Position numbers and translations under genes: made by a program. Of a DNA stretch of 64,000 nt, positions 28,716 to 36,465 are shown in pieces; the stretch's first letter is position 1, and the number at the start of each line of letters is the position of its first letter. The notes below the pieces were generated by a model. It did not search any database, was not told the DNA's origin, and saw nothing but the letters and a program-made list of their open reading frames with translations. The stretch covers positions 1-64,000 of the forward strand of contig JAFUJZ010000027.1 of the NCBI GenBank assembly GCA_017467965.1. Direction: 5' to 3'. The stretch comes from Clostridia bacterium. Lineage in GTDB: Bacteria > Bacillota_A > Clostridia > UMGS1883.

Positions 28716-29153
28716 TTAGTTATAGGTTTTCTTAGAATATTTGGATGATATGTCACAAAGAGCGTGACCGACCTCCATGTCGTATTGGCCTGTACGGGAA
28801 ATATCGCCCAGTGAGATAAAACCGACTATTTTGCCGTCGTCAATAACGGGGAGACGTCTTACCTTAGCACGACTCATCATTTTGGCGGCACTTGCCACAT
28901 CGGCGTCCATACATACGCAGGAGACGTCATTGGTCATAATGTCACATACAGAAAATCTGGACGGGTCTTTATCTTCGGCGGTAATTCTCACCGTGATGTC
29001 ACGGTCAGTAATCATGCCGATAACTCTTCCAGAATAATCCACAACAGGAAGTGCACCTACATTATGCTTTGCCATTTTCTTTGCTGCCTCACGGACAGTG
29101 TCCTGTCCTGTAACTGTCAGAGTTTCGCAAGAGCAGATATCTTTTACCTTCAT
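28716..29153 (-). CDS. Tandem CBS-domain protein
   Basis: This 145-residue protein is composed of two CBS units: VREAAKKMAKHNVGALPVVD...GMITDRDI and VASAAKMMSRAKVRRLPVID...GFISLGDI. CBS pairs bind adenine nucleotides or S-adenosylmethionine and act as energy or redox sensors. There is no attached enzyme domain. The ribosome-binding site AAGGAGG is partly inside a short inverted repeat (29164-29184). It is separated from comF by 69 bases and may be independently transcribed. Confidence 0.85.
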   Translation of the reverse strand: MKVKDICSCETLTVTGQDTVREAAKKMAKHNVGALPVVDYSGRVIGMITDRDITVRITAEDKDPSRFSVCDIMTNDVSCVCMDADVASAAKMMSRAKVRRLPVIDDGKIVGFISLGDISRTGQYDMEVGHALCDISSKYSKKTYN

Positions 29154-29163
29154 AATTGTTCCT

Positions 29164-29184
29164 CCTTGTCATTTTTATACAAGG
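29164..29184 (-). promoter_or_regulatory. Short inverted repeat covering the CBS-gene ribosome-binding site
   Basis: On the minus strand CCTTGT, a 9-base loop, then ACAAGG, whose last bases are part of AAGGAGG. It could occlude initiation, but a 6-bp stem is short and may be chance. Confidence 0.25.
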
Positions 29185-29222
29185 TTAGTTTGTCCGTAAT
29201 AAAAAGTTTTAATCAGGAAAAA

Positions 29223-29930
29223 CTAAGAACGGTGAACTGATGCAACTGCGGCAATATAAACATTGTCACAGCCCATTTTCAGAAGAAGAGAGGATATATA
29301 ATCCATTGTGGAGCCTGTGGTGTAGATATCGTCAATCAAAAGTGCTGTTCCAGAAAGCTTCATATCCTTGCCTTTAAAGGCTTTTTTTACGTTTTTTCTT
29401 CTTAGGGAAAGAGGGAGTGAGGATTGCCGTGGTGTGCCGTCAACACGGATAATTGTATCCAGCACGGGAAGATTGAATATTTTGCCGCAATCGTTGGCAA
29501 TAAGCTCAGATTGATTGAACCCTCGCTTTAAAAAGCTTTCGCGGGAAAGCGGAACATACGTAATAAAATCAATGTGCGGAAAATCAGATTCCATAATACT
29601 GTTTGCTATAAGAAAAGCAAAGGCATGACAGTGGCTTTCTCTTTCGTGAAATTTCATTGATAAAATTGCGTGACGAACTTCGTCTTTGTAAACAAGAGGT
29701 GTAAACGCGCCTGAAAAAGAATGATTGTATTTACGGCAGGTATGACAAACGGGCATTGCGGTATCATGCTGCATTATACCGCATTTGATACATCTTGTCC
29801 CTTCTATAAAAGGGAGTGAGTTCATACATTTATTGCAGATAAATGTATAGTTCTCATAATCAATTACCTCACGGCAAAATGTACACTTGTGAGGAAAAAT
29901 CAGAGATGACAGTTTTTTGATTAAATTCAT
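29223..29930 (-). CDS. ComF-family phosphoribosyltransferase-like protein
   Basis: This 235-residue protein has the ComFC layout: an N-terminal zinc finger (CTFCRE...CNKC, then RCIKCG...CHTC) and a phosphoribosyltransferase domain with the PRPP loop LLIDDIYTTGSTM near the C-terminus. ComFC is needed for DNA uptake and single-strand handling in competent bacteria; no competence pilus genes are present here. Its ATG overlaps the recD2 stop by 4 bases, linking it with a DNA helicase. Confidence 0.9.
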   Translation of the reverse strand: MNLIKKLSSLIFPHKCTFCREVIDYENYTFICNKCMNSLPFIEGTRCIKCGIMQHDTAMPVCHTCRKYNHSFSGAFTPLVYKDEVRHAILSMKFHERESHCHAFAFLIANSIMESDFPHIDFITYVPLSRESFLKRGFNQSELIANDCGKIFNLPVLDTIIRVDGTPRQSSLPLSLRRKNVKKAFKGKDMKLSGTALLIDDIYTTGSTMDYISSLLLKMGCDNVYIAAVASVHRS

Positions 29931-32119
29931 GATAAATCCTTTTTGAGTTTGTCAGGAAGGGCGCTGTAACGTTTGGTTTCCCGGTTGTTGATAACCATTT
30001 TGCTGACGGTTTCCTCGCTACCTACCAATATTACAATTTCACGTGCACGGGTTACTGCCGTATAGAGAAGATTGCGGACTGTAAGCTGTGGTGCAACTGG
30101 TGCAACCGAAAGGATAACTGCTTTGAATTCACAACCCTGGCTTTTGTGAACCGTCAGAGCATAGGCAAGCTCTAATTCATCGAGCCATGCAAAATCATAC
30201 TCAACCAATCTTTCGTCGTCAAACTCAATTATCATAACTGATTTTTTTGTATCGATATCAAGTATTATGCCGATATCACCGTTATATATACCCAATCCCT
30301 CTTCATTGTCATTTATACGTACATAGGGGATATTGTAGTTGTTTTTAATCTGCATAACCTTATCGCCTGTGCGGAAAAGAGTTTCGCCGTATTTTTTCTC
30401 CTTTTTGCCTTTTTCAGGAGGGTTAAGATACCTTTGAAGAGTATTATTAAGTGCAACCGTGCCTGCAGAGCCTTTTTTAGACGGGCACAAAACCTGAATG
30501 TGACGAAGCGGGTCGTAGGAATATGTTTTCGGTAAACGTTTTGCGCAAAGGTCTGCAATTGTGGTATCACATTCCATTGTAGCGCGTGGCATAAAGAAAA
30601 AGTCCTTATCCTTTAGGTTGCATATTGGCATTTCGCCGGAATTAATCCTGTGGGCGTTGGTGACAATCATGCTCTCCTGCGCCTGACGGAACACCTCCGT
30701 CAGTGTGATAACCTTAAAACGGTTTGAGTCTATAATATCCTTTAACACATTACCTGCACCTACGCTGGGAAGCTGGTCAGAGTCACCTGCCAGAATAAGT
30801 TTGGCATCCTTTTTGAGAGCCTTTAAAAGAGCATTCATCAAGCTTAAATCAACCATACTCATCTCATCTACAATGACAATATCACTTCTAAGCGGCTCAA
30901 TATCTGTTGTATAGGAATAATCGTCTGTATCGGATATAATGTCTAGCCCCAAAAGACGGTGGAGGGTTTTTGCCTCTGCATTACACGCCTCGCCAAGCCT
31001 TTTTGCAGCTTTGCCGGTAGGTGCGGCAAGGCTCACGTTGAGACCTATTTTGAAAGCTATTTTAAGTATAGTGTTTATAATTGTGGTTTTACCTGTACCG
31101 GGACCGCCCGTTATAACCATAATATTTTCACTAAGTGCGGCACGTACTGCATCGTGCTGACGGGAAGAGAGCGTAATATTTTCACATGCTTCTTCAATTG
31201 CTGCATCAATATCAATGGGAAGCTTTTTTTTACGGTTTTTTAAAAGGGTTAAAAGCCTTGTTGCAACGCTGAGCTCTTCGTTGTAAAGAGCGGAGAGATA
31301 GCACATATCGGTTTTGGATTCGTATACTATTTTGCCGGCCGCTAAAAGCTCCGAAAAACCGTTTTCTATATCTACCATGTCGCAGCCTAAAAGGCGGCAG
31401 CAGTAGGGGAGCAGGCTATCTTTGGGGTAACAGGTGTGACCGTTTTGTGCGGCTTCGCCAAGTGCGTGGCGGATACCTGATTTAATTCTGCCCGGGTGAG
31501 AGGATGGAACACCCATTTGAAATGCAATGCGGTCAGCTGTTTTAAAGCCGATACCTGTGATTTCGTCGCATAAGGTATAGGGGTTGCCCTTTATAAGGTC
31601 AACTGCAAGTGTACCGAATTTTTTGTGGATTTTTACAGCCATTTTTGCACTGACACCAAACTGCTGAAAATACATAACGGTATTTGCCGCGTCCTGACGA
31701 ATTAAAAATGCCTCATTCATTTTCATTGCTTTAGCAAGAGAAATCCCCTTTATTGCCGTAAGCTTTTCAGGTGCGTTTTTGATGATTTCTAGAGTATCCT
31801 CCCCGAAAGCATCTGTCATTTTTATGGCTGTGGCTTCGCGAATGCCGGGGATAATGCCGGAGGCAAGGTATGTTCTTATTGCAGAAACCTTCTGCGGTAT
31901 GGTGCGTTCAAAATTGTCAAATTTGAACTGCTCGCCATAGTCGATATGGCTTGTCCAAGCACCCTCAAGGCGGACATGTTCCCCTGCAGTAAGGTAGGGG
32001 ATATGTCCGACGCAGGTTATTAAATTTTTGCCGAAATTGAGGTCAAAGACACAGTAACAGTTATCGTCGTTATAATAGACGATTTCCCTTACTTCGCCTT
32101 CGAGCATCTCTTTTTCCAT
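29927..32119 (-). CDS. recD2: ATP-dependent 5'-3' DNA helicase RecD2
   Basis: This 730-residue SF1B helicase has an N-terminal OB/HhH region (1-190), Walker A GGPGTGKTT (about 337), Walker B VDEMSMVD, GDSDQLPSVG, TEVFRQ, and the terminal ALTVHKSQG and YTAVTRAR motifs. The length and N-terminal extension are those of RecD2, the RecBC-independent form, which unwinds DNA 5'-3' in repair and replication-fork maintenance. GGAGGGGGAA precedes ATG 32119. It overlaps comF, so the two are co-translated. Confidence 0.95.
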   Translation of the reverse strand: MEKEMLEGEVREIVYYNDDNCYCVFDLNFGKNLITCVGHIPYLTAGEHVRLEGAWTSHIDYGEQFKFDNFERTIPQKVSAIRTYLASGIIPGIREATAIKMTDAFGEDTLEIIKNAPEKLTAIKGISLAKAMKMNEAFLIRQDAANTVMYFQQFGVSAKMAVKIHKKFGTLAVDLIKGNPYTLCDEITGIGFKTADRIAFQMGVPSSHPGRIKSGIRHALGEAAQNGHTCYPKDSLLPYCCRLLGCDMVDIENGFSELLAAGKIVYESKTDMCYLSALYNEELSVATRLLTLLKNRKKKLPIDIDAAIEEACENITLSSRQHDAVRAALSENIMVITGGPGTGKTTIINTILKIAFKIGLNVSLAAPTGKAAKRLGEACNAEAKTLHRLLGLDIISDTDDYSYTTDIEPLRSDIVIVDEMSMVDLSLMNALLKALKKDAKLILAGDSDQLPSVGAGNVLKDIIDSNRFKVITLTEVFRQAQESMIVTNAHRINSGEMPICNLKDKDFFFMPRATMECDTTIADLCAKRLPKTYSYDPLRHIQVLCPSKKGSAGTVALNNTLQRYLNPPEKGKKEKKYGETLFRTGDKVMQIKNNYNIPYVRINDNEEGLGIYNGDIGIILDIDTKKSVMIIEFDDERLVEYDFAWLDELELAYALTVHKSQGCEFKAVILSVAPVAPQLTVRNLLYTAVTRAREIVILVGSEETVSKMVINNRETKRYSALPDKLKKDLS

Positions 32120-32288
32120 ATTTCCCCCTCCTTCTTTTTGAAATTTTTATTTTCACAATATAGTCCTCGTTTATAAGATCAGAAAACTCATCACAGTAAA
32201 CCGTAACAGAGTCTGTTTTGAGCACAAGAAAAACTATAAGAAAAACAACACTCAAGACTAAAAATACCGATAAAATTACATTTGTCAT
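32070..32288 (-). CDS. Possible small single-pass membrane protein upstream of recD2
   Basis: A 72-codon frame begins at ATG 32288 and overlaps the recD2 start by 50 bases. It predicts one hydrophobic helix (VILSVFLVLSVVFLIVFLVL), a short acidic segment (CDEFSDLINED) and a very basic tail. The first ~50 residues look coding; the basic tail is read through the recD2 ribosome-binding site and may be partly a frame artefact. The putative ribosome-binding site (GGGGCG) is weak and lies in the hairpin behind metK. Translation is plausible but unproven. Confidence 0.4.
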   Translation of the reverse strand: MTNVILSVFLVLSVVFLIVFLVLKTDSVTVYCDEFSDLINEDYIVKIKISKRRRGKYGKRDARRRSKGNRLL

Positions 32289-32295
32289 ATTAATT

Positions 32296-32327
32296 CGCCC
32301 CGATATCATTTTATGAGTATCGGGGCG
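32296..32327 (-). terminator. Hairpin after metK
   Basis: A 10-bp GC-rich stem CGCCCCGATA / TATCGGGGCG with a 12-base loop directly downstream of the metK stop. On the minus strand the tail is AATTAATAT rather than a T-run, so it may attenuate rather than fully stop transcription into recD2. Confidence 0.5.
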
Positions 32328-32333
32328 TTTTGG

Positions 32334-33515
32334 TTAAAGATATTTTTTGAGGTTGTCCACACAATCAAGCTTCTCCCAGGGAAGAGAAACGTCATCACGA
32401 CCAAAGTGACCGTATGCAGCTGTCTGCTTATAAATAGGCTTTCTAAGGTCAAGACGCTTGATGATTGCCGCAGGACGAAGGTCAAATTCCTTCAATACGA
32501 TTTCGTTTATCTTGTCATCAGAAATTTTGCCTGTACCGAATGTATCTACGCGTACTGAAACGGGATTAGCAACACCGATTGCATATGCAAGCTGAATCTG
32601 GCACTTGTCGCAAAGGGAAGCGGCAACAAGGTTCTTTGCAATATAGCGAGCCATATATGCAGCACTGCGGTCAACCTTTGTGGGATCTTTGCCACTGAAT
32701 GCACCGCCGCCGTGGGGGGCATAGCCACCGTATGTGTCAACAATAATTTTTCTGCCTGTAAGACCGCTGTCACCATGAGGACCGCCGATTACAAATCTGC
32801 CTGTAGGATTGATAAAAATCTTTGTGTCTTCATCCATAAGTGATTGAGGAATTGTGGCATCAATAACGTGTTCTTTGATATCTTTTTTGATTGTTTCAAG
32901 TGTTACGTCAGCTGTGTGCTGTGTGGAAACAACAACCGCGTCGATTCTCTTGGGTGTATCGCCGTCATATTCAACGGTAACCTGTGTTTTACCGTCGGGA
33001 CGAAGATAGGAAAGAGTGCCGTTTTTGCGAACTTCGGTAAGACGCTTTGCCATTTTCTGAGCATAGTAGATAGGCATGGGCATGAAAACATCTGTTTCAT
33101 TTGTTGCGTAACCGAACATCATACCCTGGTCGCCTGCGCCGATGTCAAATTCACTTGTATCGCCGCCCTTTGCCTCTAAAGACTTGTCCACGCCGAGGGC
33201 AATGTCGGCAGACTGCTTGTTGAGAGTGTTGAGTACTGCAACAGAGTCATAGGAAAAGCCCATATCACCTTCGGTGTAGCCGATTTCCTTTATTGCATCG
33301 CGTACAATCTGGCGTACATCGGGCTGATGAGTGGATGTGATTTCGCCAAATACCATAACTAAACCTGTAGCCGCACATGTTTCGCAAGCAACGCGGGCAT
33401 TGGGGTCATGTGCCAAAATATCGTCAAGAATGCTGTCGGAAAGAGTGTCACACACCTTATCGGGATGACCTTCAGTAACAGACTCGGATGTAAACAACTT
33501 TTTCTGTAATTCCAT
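32334..33515 (-). CDS. metK: S-adenosylmethionine synthetase
   Basis: At 393 residues it has the full-length three-repeat MAT fold, with the ATP motif GHPDK, the conserved [25 protein letters not shown] and the P-loop-like [19 protein letters not shown]. It makes SAM from methionine and ATP, the substrate for the radical-SAM activase and RNA methyltransferase encoded in this window. It is the second gene after the small export protein (19-base gap). No SAM riboswitch precedes it. Confidence 0.98.
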   Translation of the reverse strand: MELQKKLFTSESVTEGHPDKVCDTLSDSILDDILAHDPNARVACETCAATGLVMVFGEITSTHQPDVRQIVRDAIKEIGYTEGDMGFSYDSVAVLNTLNKQSADIALGVDKSLEAKGGDTSEFDIGAGDQGMMFGYATNETDVFMPMPIYYAQKMAKRLTEVRKNGTLSYLRPDGKTQVTVEYDGDTPKRIDAVVVSTQHTADVTLETIKKDIKEHVIDATIPQSLMDEDTKIFINPTGRFVIGGPHGDSGLTGRKIIVDTYGGYAPHGGGAFSGKDPTKVDRSAAYMARYIAKNLVAASLCDKCQIQLAYAIGVANPVSVRVDTFGTGKISDDKINEIVLKEFDLRPAAIIKRLDLRKPIYKQTAAYGHFGRDDVSLPWEKLDCVDNLKKYL

Positions 33516-33534
33516 AATCAGTACCTCCTATAAA

Positions 33535-34068
33535 TTAAAATAAGCCGAGGAGCAATTTAACCAGCCATGAACCTACTGACATAATAAGACCTGCAGAAAG
33601 AACACCGCCTGAAATTGCAAGAAAAGCGTCGCGGAATTTGTAGCCGATGAATGAAGCTACAAGAGCACCAGTCCACGCACCTGTACCCGGAAGTGGAATA
33701 GCAACAAAAATGAACAAGCCTAAGTTTTTGTATTTTGTTACCTTGGCTTCGTTTTTTTGAACCTTTCTTTCGAGCCACTCAGGGAACCAACGGAAAAGCT
33801 TGGTTTTTTTGAGAAGGTTGCAGAAAGGTGTGATAAACAAAAGAATAAAAGGAACAGGCAAAACATTGCCGAGAATGGCTATTATGTAGCTGACAACGGG
33901 GTCAAGACCCAACGCTGTTGCTATAGGAATAGCACCTCTGAGTTCAACTATTGGTACCATTGAAATCAAAAACACATATAAGTAGTTGGCACTTGCGGCA
34001 GAAAAACCCAATGCGGTAACCACCGAAACTGCAAATGACTGCACAATGTGCTGAATTTTTTCAATCAT
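33535..34068 (-). CDS. Small multidrug-export-type membrane protein (COG2426-like)
   Basis: This 177-residue protein has four to five membrane segments and the family pattern MVPIVELRGAIPIATALGL, then AIPLPGTGAWTGALVASF. The family is annotated as putative small multidrug export protein, but direct functional evidence is slight. I place the start at ATG 34068 (MIEKIQHI), preceded by GGAGGT; the longer in-frame start at 34098 would include that ribosome-binding site. It is the first gene of the operon reading into metK, from the promoter at 34109-34137. Confidence 0.8.
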   Translation of the reverse strand: MIEKIQHIVQSFAVSVVTALGFSAASANYLYVFLISMVPIVELRGAIPIATALGLDPVVSYIIAILGNVLPVPFILLFITPFCNLLKKTKLFRWFPEWLERKVQKNEAKVTKYKNLGLFIFVAIPLPGTGAWTGALVASFIGYKFRDAFLAISGGVLSAGLIMSVGSWLVKLLLGLF

Positions 34069-34108
34069 CCGACAATAACCTCCATTAAAGACATTCATTA
34101 TCTATATT

Positions 34109-34137
34109 ATTCTATAATGAAAACACTCTTTTGTCAA
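34109..34137 (-). promoter_or_regulatory. Promoter of the export protein-metK operon
   Basis: On the minus strand TTGACA (34132-34137), 17 bases, TAGAAT (34109-34114). It leaves only ~35 bases of leader, too short for a riboswitch. Confidence 0.7.
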
Positions 34138-34171
34138 CTCAAAGAAACCAAAATAGTTAACAAAAAAACTG

Positions 34172-34200
34172 TTGACAAAAAAGGCGTGCTTGTGTATTAT
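34172..34200 (+). promoter_or_regulatory. Promoter of the trp T-box leader
   Basis: TTGACA (34172-34177), 17-base spacer, TATTAT (34195-34200); transcript would start near 34207, at the head of the T-box. Confidence 0.75.
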
Positions 34201-34206
34201 ATTAAT

Positions 34207-34470
34207 AATAAAACAAACCGTTGATTCGGAGATAACGGCAGGATATGTGCTCACAGAGAGCAGGGGTGGCTGAGAGCCTTGCAGTAACAGCTTGTCAAAT
34301 GGACCGATGAGGGCGCAGACCAAAGAGGCAACTCGAGTATTTTGCGACGTGTGCGAGCGTCAATCGCAAGGGCATGTTAGTGCTCATAAGTGTGCTCAAT
34401 TGAGCAAAACAAGGTGGTACCGCGGGATTATTCTCGTCCTTGATCATTAACATGGTCAAGGGCTTTTTTA
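34207..34470 (+). ncRNA. T-box riboswitch, tryptophan-type (specifier UGG)
   Basis: The leader contains the distal stem I pattern AGAGAGCAGGGGTGGCTGAG, the specifier region CAAATGGACC with UGG (Trp codon) at 34300-34302, and the hallmark T-box AAGGTGGTACCGCGG (34411-34425). An intrinsic terminator follows: CCTTGATC / GGTCAAGG (34438-34462) with a T-run to 34470. The CCTT of the terminator can instead pair with AAGG of the T-box as antiterminator. Uncharged tRNA-Trp should allow read-through into trpB. The bulge reads UGGU, which would pair best with an A discriminator base, whereas tRNA-Trp usually has G. Confidence 0.9.
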
Positions 34471-34502
34471 GTTATTTGACCAAAAGAAAGGATTTGGTAT
34501 TG

Positions 34503-35687
34503 GTGAAAAAAGGTAGATTTGGTATTCACGGAGGACAATACGTTCCCGAAATACTCATGAAAGCAGTTAATGAGCTTGAAGAGGCTTATAACAAGTATAA
34601 GGATGACCCCGAATTCAACCGTGAACTCAAGGAGCTTCTTGACAACTATGCGGGAAGACCGTCTCTTTTATACTATGCTGAAAAAATGACAAAAGACCTT
34701 GGCGGTGCTAAGATTTACTTAAAAAGAGAAGATCTGAACCACACAGGCAGTCACAAGCTTAACAATGTGTTAGGTCAGGTTCTTTTGGCAAAGAAAATGG
34801 GCAAGACGCGAGTTATCGCTGAAACAGGTGCAGGTCAGCACGGTGTTGCTACAGCTACTGCGGCGGCACTTATGGATATGGAATGTGAAATCTTTATGGG
34901 TAAGATTGACTGCGAAAGACAGGCACTCAATGTTTACCGTATGCAGCTTTTAGGTGCAAAGGTACACGCTGTTGAAAGCGGTACACAGGTGTTAAAAGAT
35001 GCCGTTAACGAAACGATGCGTGAATGGACTAACCGTATTTCCGATACACATTATGTTTTGGGTTCTGTTATGGGTCCGCATCCTTTCCCCACAATTGTAC
35101 GTGATTTCCAGAGCGTAATAAGCCGTGAAGCAAGAAGTCAGATACTTGAAGTTGAAGGCAAGCTTCCTACCTGTGTTTTGGCGTGTGTAGGCGGCGGCAG
35201 TAACGCTATGGGTATGTTCTACAACTTCATCGGTGACGAATCTGTTCGTCTTATCGGATGTGAAGCTGCAGGACGCGGTATTGATACAAAAGAGCACGCG
35301 GCTACAATATCCAAGGGTAAACTGGGTATTTTCCACGGCATGAAGAGCTATTTCTGCCAGAACGAATATGGTCAGATAGACGAAGTTTATTCTATTTCTG
35401 CAGGTTTGGACTATCCCGGTATAGGCCCTGAGCACGCTAATTTGTATGACAGTGGCAGAGCTGAATATGTTCCCGTGACAGATAACGAAGCCGTTGATGC
35501 TTTTGAGTATCTTTCCAGAACAGAGGGTATTATTCCTGCTATCGAAAGCAGCCATGCTGTAGCACATGCAATCAAGCTTGCTCCCACACTTAAAAAGGAC
35601 GATATTATCGTTATCTGCCTTTCGGGTCGTGGCGACAAGGACGTTGCAGCAATTGCGAGATATAGGGGGGTTAATCTTTATGAGTAA
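34503..35687 (+). CDS. trpB: Tryptophan synthase beta chain
   Basis: This ~394-residue PLP enzyme has the Schiff-base Lys in [10 protein letters not shown], catalytic Glu in ETGAGQHG, the phosphate loop GGGSNA and the C-terminal LSGRGDKD. It condenses indole and serine to tryptophan. The frame extends upstream to 34440 without a plausible start. With AAAGGAT at 34487-34493, the start is GTG 34503 or TTG 34500, just after the T-box terminator. Unlike its partner TrpA, all key residues appear intact. It overlaps trpA by 8 bases. Confidence 0.95.
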   Translation: MKKGRFGIHGGQYVPEILMKAVNELEEAYNKYKDDPEFNRELKELLDNYAGRPSLLYYAEKMTKDLGGAKIYLKREDLNHTGSHKLNNVLGQVLLAKKMGKTRVIAETGAGQHGVATATAAALMDMECEIFMGKIDCERQALNVYRMQLLGAKVHAVESGTQVLKDAVNETMREWTNRISDTHYVLGSVMGPHPFPTIVRDFQSVISREARSQILEVEGKLPTCVLACVGGGSNAMGMFYNFIGDESVRLIGCEAAGRGIDTKEHAATISKGKLGIFHGMKSYFCQNEYGQIDEVYSISAGLDYPGIGPEHANLYDSGRAEYVPVTDNEAVDAFEYLSRTEGIIPAIESSHAVAHAIKLAPTLKKDDIIVICLSGRGDKDVAAIARYRGVNLYE

Positions 35688-36384
35688 CAGACTTGACAAT
35701 CTTAAACGAGAAAATATTTTGGGTGCTTTTATTACACCCGGAGATATTGATATCGAAAAAACAGAGGAATATATCCTCGCTATGATTGACGGCGGTGCTG
35801 ATTTCATTGAGATTGGTATTCCGTTTTCCGACCCTATTGCTGAAGACAGTACAATTCAGGAATTTTATATTAAGGCTCTCGAAAACAAGGTTAACACCGA
35901 TACTATTTTTGACTGCGTTAGGAGACTGAGGAAGGATACCGAAATCCCCGTTGTTATCATAACAAACGCAAACCCTGTATTCAGCTACGGTATTGACCGA
36001 TTTTTTGAAAATTGCCACTTTTCGGGTGTTGATGCAATTATTATGCCGGATGTGCCTTATGAAGAGGTTGACGAATTCAAGGGTGCGGCAGATAAAAACG
36101 GTGTATATATAATCATGGCAGTTGCACCCACAGACGAAGAACGCATTGAAAAGATAGTAAAAGACGCTAATGGCTTTGTATATGCAACAGCTCTTGCAGA
36201 AAACACCAAGGAGGATATGGAAAAGCTTATCCGTGCGGTAAAGGCTAAAAAGGATATCCCCGTTGTAACAAAGGACGAAAACTTTAAGTGTGACGGTCTT
36301 ATTTTGTCAAACGAAATTGTAAAGCTTATTGACCGCGGTATGGAAACAAAGGCGATAAGTCATTTTGTAAAGAGCTATAAGTAA
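35680..36384 (+). CDS. trpA: Tryptophan synthase alpha-chain homologue, divergent and possibly inactive
   Basis: The 234-residue TIM-barrel is about 30 shorter than usual TrpA. The catalytic Glu49 equivalent is present ([11 protein letters not shown]), as is the interface SDP. By eye, however, Asp60 is Glu (PIAED), the Tyr before AN (Tyr102) is Asn, and all three phosphate-gripping elements are lost: GVTG becomes AENT, GFG becomes a KDEN segment, and GSAIV becomes SNEIV. Known TrpA cleaves indole-glycerol phosphate; this one may act only as an allosteric partner of TrpB or on another ligand. ATG 35680 lies after AGGGGGG within the trpB end. Confidence 0.85.
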   Translation: MSNRLDNLKRENILGAFITPGDIDIEKTEEYILAMIDGGADFIEIGIPFSDPIAEDSTIQEFYIKALENKVNTDTIFDCVRRLRKDTEIPVVIITNANPVFSYGIDRFFENCHFSGVDAIIMPDVPYEEVDEFKGAADKNGVYIIMAVAPTDEERIEKIVKDANGFVYATALAENTKEDMEKLIRAVKAKKDIPVVTKDENFKCDGLILSNEIVKLIDRGMETKAISHFVKSYK

Positions 36385-36389
36385 TAAGC

Positions 36390-36420
36390 AAAAAAGTGCG
36401 AGAAATCGCACTTTTTTATT
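36390..36420 (+). terminator. Rho-independent terminator of trpBA
   Basis: AAAAAAGTGCGA / TCGCACTTTTTT with a GAAA loop. Confidence 0.9.
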
Positions 36421-36447
36421 GCATAAATATTGGAAAAATGATACACT
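36419..36447 (+). promoter_or_regulatory. Possible promoter of metallopeptidase gene
   Basis: TTGCAT (36419-36424), 17-base spacer, TACACT (36442-36447), 19 bases before the ATG. Confidence 0.5.
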
Positions 36448-36465
36448 CAGTGTAGGTGATGTGAA

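Noticed and set aside
33516..34108. SAM riboswitch for metK
   Set aside because: metK follows another gene by 19 bases, and the operon promoter leaves a leader of about 35 bases, too short for any SAM-binding aptamer.
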